Shown here piece after piece: positions 24,420 to 32,458 of a stretch of DNA of 32,769 bases. The notes beneath the pieces are model-generated. The model worked only from the letters and a program-made list of their open reading frames with translations, was not told where the DNA came from and made no database searches. The first letter of the stretch is position 1. Each line of letters starts with the position of its first letter. The stretch is from Lachnospiraceae bacterium (GTDB taxonomy: Bacteria > Bacillota > Clostridia > Lachnospirales > Lachnospiraceae): the NCBI GenBank assembly GCA_029225065.1, contig JAQXVT010000009.1, positions 1 through 32,769 on the forward strand, written 5' to 3'. The position numbers and the translations under genes are program-made.

Positions 24420-24475
24420 TTTAACCGAGTCAAGCAAATTCCCTGCGAGGCCCCGGATTGCGAATACCCGCTTTG
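24420..24475 (+). repeat. dispersed hairpin repeat, copy 7
   Basis: It has the 20-nt box TTTAACCGAGTCAAGCAAAT (24420-24439), identical to the left arm of copy 4, then a diverged core CCGGATTGCGAATACCCGCT. It lies between two minus-strand genes. Confidence 0.65.
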
Positions 24476-24485
24476 GTTTTCTTGC

Positions 24486-26171
24486 TCACGGCCGCCCGAA
24501 TGTCTCAAAAATCCGTGACAGATTCATGGTTCCATAGCCCCATTCCCGGTTGGGATAAGAATAAGATGGATTCTGGGAGGCACCGCGCAGAAAAAGATTT
24601 TTTAATTCACGACTGGAGAGGTAGCGCGTCGTATAGCGCCGCCGCCCCCACTCAGCGAGAAGGGCAGTGCTTCCGGCGGTCAGCGCGGAAGCGGAACTGG
24701 AACCGGTAAAGGTCTGGTAAGTTCCGCCAATTGCCGGAGCGCTGAGCGAGACGCCCGGGGCGGCAAAGTCCGGCTTAATCACACCGCTGCGTGGATAACC
24801 ACGTCCGGAAGCACGAAACAGACTTTTGTTGTAGGCGTCGTAAGCTCCGGCTGAGAGAAGCGGCTCGGCGCAGGAGGGGATGACAAGAGTGGTGTCAGGA
24901 TCGGGGGAGGAAAAGACAATGTCAGGCGGAACAAGTCCTGAAACCGGGAGCCACAGATGAAAACTGCCGTTAGGGGCGCCCTGACTTGTGATGCGCAGAC
25001 GCCAGAGCCCCGGGGAGGGTTCGAGCATACGGATAAATGCCATCTGATGGCCAGTGAGCATTTCAAGAGAGGTATAGTAGATCTCTATTTTCGTGTTTTC
25101 TAGAAGAAAATGAAAGGTTCTGGATGTGATCGGCCCGTGGTAGATCGGAAGAATCGACTCGCCGAGAGGGGAGAGAAATCCGATGTTGTAAAGAGAAAGC
25201 GAGTCGCTCCAGAATTCAATGGGAAAACCGGAAGTCTCACGGTCAATCAGCAGTTCAATGTCGATGGAATCCCCCGCGGAAGAGAGTCTGCCGGAATAAT
25301 GATGGGAAGCACCGACTTCATTTCCGGTGCCGGTTACGGCGTATGTTCCATTGATGGCCTGGGCGGCGGTCAGTACCTCCTCAAGAGGTGTGTTTCCGGT
25401 GTGATCGCCCTGATTGGAACCAAGTGCGACACAGATCACAAGCGGGCGTTGCAGCGCCCTGGCGGTCTGCATGAGATAACGGACACCGAGCATCAGATCG
25501 TTTTCCTGATAGGCGACGGCATCATCCGGAATGAGAAAATAATCGCGGAGATACATTTTTGCCGGTTTCAGACGTACAAAAAGCAGGTTACTTTGAGGTG
25601 CCGCGCCGATAAAATCTGATTCCGGATCGGGACTTCCGCAGGCAATTCCGGCGACGGCAGTTCCGTGGCCCTCCTCATCGGTTTCTGGTACGACAGCGCT
25701 CGGGTTGGAAGAGAAAAGTGCGGCATTGATTTCCTCAGCTGTATAGGAAGAGCCGTAGAGAAATCCCTGCGGCGGTGTGCCGCTCTGGTCAGATTGATCC
25801 CAGATGCCAAGAATCCTTGTGGTTCCATCCGGATTGCGGAAGGCGGGATGCGTGTAATCGATTCCGGAGTCCAGAAAGCCAACCAGAACATTTTCACCGG
25901 AAAGGGAAAGATACGGCTGCGTCTGTACGACGAGGATGCCGGAGGCTTCCAGGCTGGTTGTATTCTGGAATGTGAAAAGCTTCGGAACACCGGAATATCC
26001 GATTTGCGGTACCGTCGCAAGCCCTTCGGAGAGCGGCGCATAGAGAATGCTGTACTGCGCATTTACCGTCTGCTCCGGAAAAATTTTATCGGGATCAGCA
26101 GGGAGATACTGCCTCCGGACAATGATATCGGAGTAATCTTCAGATGCGGGTGGAGAAAAAATCGGAGCCAT
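24486..26171 (-). CDS. Csp-like subtilisin (S8) protease
   Basis: This 561-residue subtilase has a complete catalytic set: D101 (GFLDSGIDYTHP), H169 (DEEGHGTAVAG) and S492 in GSSSASA, where the usual GTSMAAP proline is alanine. A probable propeptide of about 90 residues precedes the domain, there is no signal peptide, and a long insertion lies between His and Ser. This is the architecture of clostridial Csp proteases, which activate the cortex hydrolase SleC during spore germination. The start at 26171 has GGGAGG six bases upstream and is preferred over 26204. No sleC homologue is in the window. A role in germination is inferred from the family. Confidence 0.85.
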   Translation of the reverse strand: MAPIFSPPASEDYSDIIVRRQYLPADPDKIFPEQTVNAQYSILYAPLSEGLATVPQIGYSGVPKLFTFQNTTSLEASGILVVQTQPYLSLSGENVLVGFLDSGIDYTHPAFRNPDGTTRILGIWDQSDQSGTPPQGFLYGSSYTAEEINAALFSSNPSAVVPETDEEGHGTAVAGIACGSPDPESDFIGAAPQSNLLFVRLKPAKMYLRDYFLIPDDAVAYQENDLMLGVRYLMQTARALQRPLVICVALGSNQGDHTGNTPLEEVLTAAQAINGTYAVTGTGNEVGASHHYSGRLSSAGDSIDIELLIDRETSGFPIEFWSDSLSLYNIGFLSPLGESILPIYHGPITSRTFHFLLENTKIEIYYTSLEMLTGHQMAFIRMLEPSPGLWRLRITSQGAPNGSFHLWLPVSGLVPPDIVFSSPDPDTTLVIPSCAEPLLSAGAYDAYNKSLFRASGRGYPRSGVIKPDFAAPGVSLSAPAIGGTYQTFTGSSSASALTAGSTALLAEWGRRRYTTRYLSSRELKNLFLRGASQNPSYSYPNREWGYGTMNLSRIFETFGRP

Positions 26172-26282
26172 AGAATTCCTCCCAAAAGAAATCAGAGTAT
26201 TCAAAACTATATGAGAAAAAATACAAAGATAGTATCAGGAGGGAGAGGTACGAAGAATATTTGCGGTGCGATTTTTGACATA

Positions 26283-26322
26283 AAAAATCCGGCTGCAGAA
26301 AAAACTGCAAAACCGGATTTTT
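26283..26322 (-). terminator. terminator of the DtxR-family gene
   Basis: AAAAATCCGG (26283-26292) pairs with CCGGATTTTT (26313-26322), with an inner TGCAG/CTGCA stem. A-rich and T-rich ends on both strands make it potentially bidirectional. Confidence 0.88.
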
Positions 26323-26354
26323 GCTGTTCAGATGGCCGGAACCTTTTTAACGGC

Positions 26355-26732
26355 TTAAACGGGTGTATCTGATAAATGAATATGTTTTTTGATTGCTTCA
26401 AAGCTCTCACGGCTGATCACATGCTCGATCTTGCAGGCGTCCTGCGTAGCTACGGTCGGATCCACGCCGAGTTCGGTAAGCCATTTGGATAAGAACTGAT
26501 GACGTTCATAAATTTCCTCTGCAATCGCACGGCCGCTTTCTGTAAGGGTGATAAAACCACTTTCAGAGACGACGATGTGATTTTTTTCGCGAAGATTTTT
26601 CATTGCAATGCTGACACTTGATTTTTTGAAGCCGAGTTCGTTTGCGATGTCGACAGAACGAACGACCGGAAGACGATGGCTGAGCACCAGGATCGTTTCC
26701 AGATAATTTTCGGCAGATTCATTAACGGCCAT
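26355..26732 (-). CDS. DtxR/MntR-family metal-dependent repressor
   Basis: This 125-residue protein has the N-terminal winged helix of the DtxR family (ENYLETILVLSHRLPVVRSVDIANELGFKKSSVSIAMKNL) followed by the metal-binding dimerisation domain with the conserved D-x-x-x-x-E-H-V-I segment (DACKIEHVIS). There is no C-terminal SH3-like domain, as in MntR. It would repress metal uptake genes when iron or manganese is sufficient. The start at 26732 has GGAGGG upstream. No metal transporter is adjacent, so its targets lie elsewhere. Manganese or iron specificity cannot be decided from sequence alone. Confidence 0.88.
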   Translation of the reverse strand: MAVNESAENYLETILVLSHRLPVVRSVDIANELGFKKSSVSIAMKNLREKNHIVVSESGFITLTESGRAIAEEIYERHQFLSKWLTELGVDPTVATQDACKIEHVISRESFEAIKKHIHLSDTPV

Positions 26733-26771
26733 AAATACCCTCCTCATAGAATCTTATTTATACTGTTGGAC

Positions 26772-26804
26772 AAAAGTTTCAGAAGCGACTGCAGCTTCTG
26801 AAAC
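26772..26804 (-). terminator. terminator of the NSS transporter gene
   Basis: GTTTCAGAAGC (26776-26786) pairs perfectly with GCTTCTGAAAC (26794-26804) around a 7-nt loop. On the minus strand four Ts follow. Confidence 0.75.
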
Positions 26805-26900
26805 TGGAGCCATCCCCATTTCGCGCTGATGCGGTTCACGTGCAGGTACTTCTGTAAACCAGTATATCACGTTTCTGAAAATAGGTAAAGAAAGAACCGC

Positions 26901-28277
26901 CTATCTGTTTGCAAAGAATTTATCATAAAGGCCGAACGCGAAGATAAAAAGAACGACGATCGGCAGAATGTACGTCAGGTAGAAACGCATCCAGTTCTGC
27001 ACCTTCAGGCCTTTGCCGGTATTGGCTTCTCTGGTATAATTCTTCCATCCCCAGCCGCGCTTTGAAACGCAGAAGAGCAGATAAACGAGGGAGCCGAGCG
27101 GCAGAAACAGATTACTGACGAGAAAATCTTCGAGGTCGAGGACTGCACCGCCGAAAATTGCGAATCCGTCCCAGCTCCACAGATTGTAGCCGAGCACGCA
27201 CGGAATCGAGAGCAGCGTAATGAGTACGAAGTTGACAGCGGAAGCTTTCTTTCGTGTCCAGCCGGTCAGCTCCATTCCGCAGCAGATGATATTCTCAAAA
27301 ACAGCGAACACGGTCGACAGTGCGGCGAACGACATGAAGAGGAAGAACAGACTTCCCCAGAGACATCCGAGCGGCATGTTTGCAAAAATGTTCGGCAATG
27401 TGATGAAAATCAGGCTCGGGCCGGAGGTTTGGTCGACGTTGTAGGTGAAGCAGGCCGGGAAAATAATCAGCCCTGCGGTGATTGCAACGAAGGTATCCAG
27501 AATGACAATGCGAAGGGATTCGCCGAGCAGCGTATGCTCTTTTCCGATGTAGCTGCCGAAGATCGCCATTGCACCGACACCAAGGCTTAAGGTAAAGAAT
27601 GCCTGATTCATGGCACTTACAAGCGTATTGACAATTCCGGTTTCTTTCATGCGGGCAAAATCCGGGATCAGATAAAAGCGAAGGCCCTCTTTGGCACCGG
27701 ACATGAAAAAGCTGTTGACTGCGAGGACAATCATGATGGCGAGCAGTGCAATCATCATAATTTTAGTGATTTTTTCCAGACCATTCTGCAGTCCTTTTGC
27801 ACAGACGATGATGCCGAGCGCGACGACAACGACCATCCAGAAGGTCATAGTGGCCGGATCTCCGAGCGTTTCCGTGAACTTTCCGGCTACAGCCAGGGAA
27901 TCCAGTCCGGAGAGCTTTCCTGTGAGTGTCAGATAAAAATAATGAAGCATCCATCCGGCAACGGTGGTGTAGAACATCATCAGCAGATAACAGCCGATCA
28001 GTGTGAAATAGCCGTGAATGTGCCATTTCTGCCCCGGCTTTTCAAGTGCCTGATAAGCCTTGACCGGACTTTTCTGGCTGGCACGTCCGACTGCAAATTC
28101 CATGCTCATGATCGGAAGTCCAAGCAGAACCAGAAATACAATGTAAAAGAGGACGAAAGCACCGCCGCCTCCCTGTCCGGCAATATACGGAAATTTCCAT
28201 ACATTACCGATTCCGATGGCGCATCCTGCAGAGAGCAGAATAAAGCCAAGACGGGATTTGAGTTTTTCTCTTTCCAT
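26901..28277 (-). CDS. neurotransmitter:sodium symporter (NSS/SNF) family transporter
   Basis: This 458-residue integral membrane protein has about eleven to twelve transmembrane segments and the LeuT-fold signature of the first helix, SAGCAIGIGNVWKFPYIAGQGGGGAF, whose unwound region binds sodium and substrate. Bacterial members take up amino acids such as leucine, tryptophan or tyrosine with sodium. The substrate cannot be assigned here. AAGGAG lies upstream of the ATG. It is transcribed alone, divergent from uppP, with its own terminator. Confidence 0.93.
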   Translation of the reverse strand: MEREKLKSRLGFILLSAGCAIGIGNVWKFPYIAGQGGGGAFVLFYIVFLVLLGLPIMSMEFAVGRASQKSPVKAYQALEKPGQKWHIHGYFTLIGCYLLMMFYTTVAGWMLHYFYLTLTGKLSGLDSLAVAGKFTETLGDPATMTFWMVVVVALGIIVCAKGLQNGLEKITKIMMIALLAIMIVLAVNSFFMSGAKEGLRFYLIPDFARMKETGIVNTLVSAMNQAFFTLSLGVGAMAIFGSYIGKEHTLLGESLRIVILDTFVAITAGLIIFPACFTYNVDQTSGPSLIFITLPNIFANMPLGCLWGSLFFLFMSFAALSTVFAVFENIICCGMELTGWTRKKASAVNFVLITLLSIPCVLGYNLWSWDGFAIFGGAVLDLEDFLVSNLFLPLGSLVYLLFCVSKRGWGWKNYTREANTGKGLKVQNWMRFYLTYILPIVVLFIFAFGLYDKFFANR

Positions 28278-28412
28278 AAAATAAATCTCCTTAAGATAAA
28301 ATGCGGTTTTTTCTTTTTGTGCATACAGTGGGAAAATACGCAGATAAAAGAAACGATATTATAAAATTCTACCATAAGCGAAACAGGAATACAATGAAAA
28401 ATCCTGCATAGC

Positions 28413-28466
28413 TTGTAAAAAGAAAATTATTGTGGTATCTTATCTCATAGCTATCATAGCGATAAG
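28413..28466 (+). promoter_or_regulatory. candidate promoter and operator of uppP
   Basis: TTGTAA (28413-28418), a 17-nt spacer and TATCTT (28436-28441) form a weak promoter. Overlapping the -10 is the inverted repeat CTTATC (28439-28444) and GATAAG (28461-28466), which encloses the direct repeat TCATAGC (28445-28451 and 28454-28460). It may be a regulator site. Confidence 0.4.
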
Positions 28467-28492
28467 TAAAAGTAAAGAGAGGACAGCTTATT

Positions 28493-29347
28493 ATGATTGA
28501 GTTTTTAAAGGCATTCCTGTTCGGAATCGTGGAGGGAATTACGGAATGGCTTCCGATCAGCAGCACAGGTCATATGATTCTGCTGAATGAGTTTGTCAAA
28601 CTGGATGTTTCAGATGATTTTTACAGTATGTTTGAGGTCGTGATCCAGCTGGGTGCGATTATGGCGGTTGTGATTTTGTTCTGGAACGATATTTTTCCGT
28701 TTGGAAAACCGGAGGGCCGCCGCAGAAGACATTCGGTGCGCGGAATTCAAAGATATATAAAGCCGGATATTTTTCTGCTGTGGGCGAAGATCCTGGTAGC
28801 CTGTGTTCCGGCCGCGATTGTCGGGATTCTGTTTAATGACCTTTTTGAGGCGCTGTTTTACAACTATATCACGGTTGCGATCATGCTCATCCTGTTTGGT
28901 GTTGCATTCCTGATCGTGGAAACACGCCATAAAGGCAAGCCGGCAAAGGTGAATTCGCTCGGAGAGCTTACTTTTAAAACGGCATTTCTGATCGGTATCT
29001 TTCAGCTGATCGCAGCAATTTTCCCGGGTACATCCCGTTCCGGTGCAACAATCGTCGGCGCGCTGATGCTCGGTGTATCGCGAACCGTAGCTGCAGAATT
29101 TACCTTTTTCCTTGCAATTCCAGTCATGTTTGGAGCAAGCCTCCTGAAAATATGGAAATTTGGCCTCGTCTTTACCCAGACAGAGATGGTAATCCTGCTG
29201 ATCGGTATGGTAACTGCGTTTGTATCGTCGCTGTTTATCATCCGTTTTCTGCTTGGGTATATTAAAAAGCATGACTTCAAAGTGTTTGGTTATTACCGGA
29301 TCGTGCTCGGCATTCTGGTGTGCCTGTATTTCTTCTTTGGAAAATAA
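28493..29347 (+). CDS. uppP: undecaprenyl-diphosphate phosphatase UppP (BacA)
   Basis: UppP removes a phosphate from undecaprenyl diphosphate to recycle the lipid carrier for cell-wall synthesis; extra copies give bacitracin resistance. The 284-residue membrane protein has both active-site motifs: GIVEGITEWLPISSTGH at 11-27 and PGTSRSG at 178-184. An extra basic loop (PEGRRRRHSVRG) follows the second helix. GAGAGG lies upstream of the ATG. It ends in a clear terminator and is monocistronic. Confidence 0.96.
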   Translation: MIEFLKAFLFGIVEGITEWLPISSTGHMILLNEFVKLDVSDDFYSMFEVVIQLGAIMAVVILFWNDIFPFGKPEGRRRRHSVRGIQRYIKPDIFLLWAKILVACVPAAIVGILFNDLFEALFYNYITVAIMLILFGVAFLIVETRHKGKPAKVNSLGELTFKTAFLIGIFQLIAAIFPGTSRSGATIVGALMLGVSRTVAAEFTFFLAIPVMFGASLLKIWKFGLVFTQTEMVILLIGMVTAFVSSLFIIRFLLGYIKKHDFKVFGYYRIVLGILVCLYFFFGK

Positions 29348-29352
29348 AAAAC

Positions 29353-29387
29353 AAAGATCTCTGCCTGCGGGTGGGGATCTTTTTATT
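29353..29387 (+). terminator. uppP terminator
   Basis: AAAGATCTC (29353-29361) pairs with GGGATCTTT (29374-29382) including one G-U, followed by a TTTTATTT tract. Confidence 0.85.
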
Positions 29388-29471
29388 TAACCGGGTATCA
29401 GAAGTGGCTTGTACCATTCCTGATACCCGGTTATGAGCAAGTAACGAAGCGGACCTGGAATATCCGCTTTG
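29388..29471 (+). repeat. dispersed hairpin repeat, copy 8, double hairpin
   Basis: TAACCGGGTATCAG (29388-29401) pairs perfectly with 29420-29433. After one mismatch, AGTGG/CCATT continues the stem to a 6-nt loop. The second hairpin is the conserved core, CGAAGCGGA (29445-29453) with TCCGCTTTG (29463-29471), nine pairs including one G-U. Confidence 0.8.
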
Positions 29472-29477
29472 ATTTTC

Positions 29478-29504
29478 ACGATCCAGAAAGAAATACATAC
29501 CATA
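29478..29504 (+). promoter_or_regulatory. sigma-K-like promoter of the second subtilisin
   Basis: AC (29478-29479), 16 nt, and CATACCATA (29496-29504) match AC-N16-CATANNNTA exactly, 50 nt before the start codon. Confidence 0.6.
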
Positions 29505-29554
29505 TTTTATAAAGAAGAAAATGAGCAGCCTGCCGGGCGGGAGAGGGAGCGGTT

Positions 29555-30445
29555 ATGGACCGGGTGAGGGAAATGCTGCATGCGGATGAGCTGCACCGAA
29601 GAGGAGTCACAGGAAGAGGCGTTAATGTGGCAATTCTGGATACCGGGATCTGTGCACATCCGGATTTTGACAGGCGGATCGTTGCGTTTTATGATTTTGT
29701 AAACGGGAAAAAAATCATGTACGATGATGCCTCACATGGAACACATGTTGCCGGAATCCTCGGGGGAAATGGCGGACTTGGGAAGGGAAGATACAGGGGA
29801 ATCGCGCCTGAATGCGGTTTGATCAGTCTGAAGGTGTTGGATCGTTTTGGACAGGGAAGGCTGGAGTACCTGATTGCGGCGCTTGACTGGGTGTGCACAA
29901 ACCATCAGAAGTATAAAATCCGCATTCTGAATATTTCAGCAGGAACGACGAAGGAGGAGGGGAACGAGGAATCATTTCGCCTGGTGCAGTGCGTGGAAAA
30001 AGTGTGGGATCTGGGAATTACGGTGGTCGTAGCGGCTGGAAATCAGGGGCCGGAGCCAAAGAGTATTACCGTTCCGGGCAACAGCAGAAAGGTGATTACG
30101 GTGGGGGCGTCAGATGATTTCAGGAAAAAACCAAAGTGGGGGAGTGTCAGCTATTCGGGCTGCGGGCCGACAATGGAGTGTGTGTGCAAGCCGGAACTGG
30201 TAGCACCGGGAACAGAGATTGTTTCCTGTTATTCCAGGTGGAAAAGCGGGCGGTATTATGCGGCAAAGAGCGGCACTTCAATGGCTGCGCCGGCAGTGGC
30301 AGGTGGTGCTGCATTGCTTCTGGAACGAGAGCCATACCTGACAAATATGCAGATCAAAATGCGGATGAAAGCATGTGCAAGGGATTTGGGACTTCTGCAT
30401 AACCGTCAGGGGTGGGGAATGCCGGATCTTGGAAAGCTGTTTTGA
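29555..30445 (+). CDS. subtilisin-like (S8) serine protease without signal peptide
   Basis: This 296-residue protease is a compact, complete subtilase: D29 (AILDTGICAHP), H61 (SHGTHVAG), oxyanion N163 (AAGNQGPEP) and S242 (SGTSMAAP). There is no signal peptide and only a very short N-terminal stretch before the catalytic domain, as in intracellular AprX-like enzymes. The ATG follows GGGAGAGGGAG. A sigma-K-like promoter upstream points to mother-cell expression during sporulation, where it could process coat proteins; this is inference. It is distinct from the Csp-like enzyme at 24486-26171, sharing only the catalytic domain. Confidence 0.9.
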   Translation: MDRVREMLHADELHRRGVTGRGVNVAILDTGICAHPDFDRRIVAFYDFVNGKKIMYDDASHGTHVAGILGGNGGLGKGRYRGIAPECGLISLKVLDRFGQGRLEYLIAALDWVCTNHQKYKIRILNISAGTTKEEGNEESFRLVQCVEKVWDLGITVVVAAGNQGPEPKSITVPGNSRKVITVGASDDFRKKPKWGSVSYSGCGPTMECVCKPELVAPGTEIVSCYSRWKSGRYYAAKSGTSMAAPAVAGGAALLLEREPYLTNMQIKMRMKACARDLGLLHNRQGWGMPDLGKLF

Positions 30446-30513
30446 GTGCAGACCGTGAAAAAAATGAGAATGTCTGCTTTCCTGTTGCGTTGTGCATGCA
30501 GGGGATATTTCGT

Positions 30514-30542
30514 TTGACGGAAGCAGAAGAAAATGATAGAAT
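30514..30542 (+). promoter_or_regulatory. icd promoter
   Basis: TTGACG (30514-30519), a 17-nt spacer and TAGAAT (30537-30542) lie about 50 nt upstream of icd. Confidence 0.8.
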
Positions 30543-30589
30543 GATACACAAAATTGCAGACGCACAGGAAAAAGAGGAGGAACACTTTT

Positions 30590-31798
30590 ATGGAAAAAAT
30601 AAAGATGACGACACCACTTGTTGAGATGGATGGTGACGAGATGACCAGAATCCTCTGGAAAATGATCAAGGACGAACTGATCTATCCGTATATCGATCTG
30701 AAAAGCGAATACTATGATCTGGGACTGGAACATCGAAACGAAACGAATGATCAGGTGACCATTGACAGTGCAAACGCGACAAAGAAATATGGCGTTGCGG
30801 TAAAATGCGCGACGATTACGCCGAATGCAGCCAGAATGAAGGAGTATGAACTGAAAGAGATGTGGAAGAGCCCGAATGGTACAATTCGTGCGATTCTGGA
30901 TGGAACGGTATTTCGTGCACCGATCACGGTAAAGGGAATTGAGCCGTATGTGAGAAGCTGGAAGAAGCCGATCACGATTGCACGTCATGCTTATGGCGAT
31001 GTATATAAAAATACCGAGATGATTGTTCCGGGAGCAGGAAAGGCAGAGCTTGTATTTACCGCGGAGGATGGAACAACCAGCAGGGAAACGATTTTTGAAT
31101 TTAAGGGGCCGGGCGTACTTCAGGGAATGCATAATCTGGATAAATCGATCGAGAGCTTTGCAAAGAGCTGCTTTAACTATGCGCTTGATACAAAGCAGGA
31201 TCTCTGGTTTGCGACAAAGGACACGATTTCCAAGAAATACGATCACACGTTCAAGGATATCTTCCAGGAAATTTTTGACCGCGACTATAAAGAAAAATTT
31301 GAAAAAGCAGGAATTACTTATTTCTATACACTGATTGACGATGCAGTAGCCCGTGTGATGAAATCAGAAGGCGGTTTTATCTGGGCGTGCAAGAATTATG
31401 ACGGAGATGTCATGAGTGATATGGTATCCTCGGCATTTGGTTCTCTTGCAATGATGACTTCCGTGCTGGTATCTCCGGATGGAAACTATGAATATGAGGC
31501 GGCGCATGGTACCGTTCAGCGTCATTATTATAAGTATCTGAAGGGCGAGGAAACCTCAACAAACTCTGTGGCAACGATTTTCGCATGGACGGGTGCGCTC
31601 AGAAAAAGAGGAGAACTGGATGGTCTTTCGGAACTTCAGGACTATGCGGAGCGGATGGAAAAAGCTGTGATTGCTACGATCGAGAGCGGAAAAATGACGA
31701 AAGATCTGGCACTGATTACTTCCCTTGAGAACGTGACCGTGTTAAACAGTGAGGACTTTATCAAGGCGGTACGTGCGACGTATGAAAGTCTTGTATAG
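30590..31798 (+). CDS. icd: NADP-dependent isocitrate dehydrogenase (eukaryotic-like type)
   Basis: This 402-residue enzyme oxidises isocitrate to 2-oxoglutarate with NADP+, supplying the carbon skeleton for glutamate. Sequence features match the dimeric type found in eukaryotes and some bacteria: [19 protein letters not shown] at the N-terminus, the substrate loop [19 protein letters not shown], and [24 protein letters not shown] with the NADP-selecting histidine and arginine. The start at 30590 has AGAGGAGGA eight bases upstream; the frame open from 30554 is not used. Neither citrate synthase nor aconitase is adjacent. 6S RNA follows. Confidence 0.95.
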   Translation: MEKIKMTTPLVEMDGDEMTRILWKMIKDELIYPYIDLKSEYYDLGLEHRNETNDQVTIDSANATKKYGVAVKCATITPNAARMKEYELKEMWKSPNGTIRAILDGTVFRAPITVKGIEPYVRSWKKPITIARHAYGDVYKNTEMIVPGAGKAELVFTAEDGTTSRETIFEFKGPGVLQGMHNLDKSIESFAKSCFNYALDTKQDLWFATKDTISKKYDHTFKDIFQEIFDRDYKEKFEKAGITYFYTLIDDAVARVMKSEGGFIWACKNYDGDVMSDMVSSAFGSLAMMTSVLVSPDGNYEYEAAHGTVQRHYYKYLKGEETSTNSVATIFAWTGALRKRGELDGLSELQDYAERMEKAVIATIESGKMTKDLALITSLENVTVLNSEDFIKAVRATYESLV

Positions 31799-31860
31799 AA
31801 TGGGATAGGCTTTATATCAATCTGTATAAATCTGGAATCTCAATTTTTATGAAAAATGGG

Positions 31861-31889
31861 TTGCGGAACTGCATATACTAGAGTATAAT
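31861..31889 (+). promoter_or_regulatory. 6S RNA promoter
   Basis: TTGCGG (31861-31866), a 17-nt spacer and TATAAT (31884-31889) predict a transcript start near 31896. Confidence 0.7.
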
Positions 31890-31895
31890 CAAAGT

Positions 31896-32093
31896 CATCA
31901 GACAATAGCATATATTCCTGGGGTGTTCGACAATCTCTGTGTTTTGAACCTACATTTACTTTAAACGGGATTCCTATATTGCGCAGTGTATGCCAGGCCT
32001 CCGTTCGCAGTGGAAGGCAGAAACTGTTGCTGCGGTTACCCACCTAGCTTTGCTAGGAGTCAAAAATGGGGAAACGGCACTCTGGGGTATTAA
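31896..32093 (+). ncRNA. ssrS: 6S RNA
   Basis: 6S RNA binds housekeeping RNA polymerase by mimicking an open promoter. The ends pair as ATATTCC/GGGGTAT and GGGTG/CACTC, and the 5' arm carries GGGGTGTTCG, matching the GAGATGTTCG of E. coli 6S. The 3' half has GGCAGAAACTG, then the side hairpin ACCTAGC-TTT-GCTAGG and GGCACTCTGGGG, in the same order as the E. coli AAAACTGCGACG, CACCTTGAACC hairpin and GGCATCTCGGAG. The GAACC...GGGATTC bubble edge is also present. The length of about 198 nt fits. A promoter precedes it. This recognition is by comparison from memory, not by covariance search. Confidence 0.8.
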
Positions 32094-32120
32094 AAAAGAA
32101 AATAAAATAATGAAAAACAG

Positions 32121-32200
32121 ATCGGATATCAGGAATTCTTGATATCCGATTATTATGTTCCTGAGTAAGTGGCAAACGCAGATTGTAAATGTCTGCTTTA
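32121..32200 (+). repeat. dispersed hairpin repeat, copy 9, double hairpin
   Basis: A 30-nt near-perfect palindrome (32121-32150; arms ATCGGATATCA and TGATATCCGAT around GAATTC) is followed by GAGTAAGTGGCAAACGCAGA and TCTGCTTTA. The second hairpin pairs GCAGA (32178-32182) with TCTGC (32192-32196). The first hairpin may end the 6S transcript. Confidence 0.65.
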
Positions 32201-32236
32201 TAGTTTTACAAATGCTGTCGGGGGAGATAAATACGC

Positions 32237-32291
32237 CGCAGAGATTTAGCTGCGAACAAGTAGCAAAGCGTATTACAAATATCAGATTTGA
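32237..32291 (+). repeat. dispersed hairpin repeat, copy 10, degenerate
   Basis: A small hairpin CGCAG/CTGCG (32237-32241 with 32250-32254) leads into GAACAAGTAGCAAAGCGTAT and ATCAGATTTGAC, which aligns with the consensus but has lost most pairing. Confidence 0.45.
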
Positions 32292-32333
32292 CAAAACTGC
32301 AAAAAGAGCTCCCCAAAAAGTTGAAAAAAGTGA

Positions 32334-32362
32334 TTGACAAAACAGAAAACAGATGATAATAT
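32334..32362 (+). promoter_or_regulatory. rRNA promoter P1
   Basis: TTGACA (32334-32339), a 17-nt spacer and TAATAT (32357-32362). The upstream stretch AAAAAGTTGAAAAAAG resembles an UP element and recurs before P2. Confidence 0.9.
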
Positions 32363-32429
32363 ATAACTCGCTGTTGAGGCAGTTCAAAAAACTGCAAAAC
32401 AGAGAAATAAAAAAAGTTGAAAAAAGTTG

Positions 32430-32458
32430 TTGACAAACCAAAAACACTGTGATATGAT
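32430..32458 (+). promoter_or_regulatory. rRNA promoter P2
   Basis: TTGACA (32430-32435), a 17-nt spacer and TATGAT (32453-32458), with the same A-rich upstream block as P1. A small hairpin GCAGTT/AACTGC (32379-32395) lies between the two promoters. The leader up to 32632 contains CTTGATAACTGAACAGTGA, typical of clostridial rRNA leaders. Confidence 0.9.

Noticed and set aside
30278-31246. 322-aa minus-strand frame
   Set aside because: It spans the ends of two well-supported plus-strand genes and a promoter, and has shadow-like composition.
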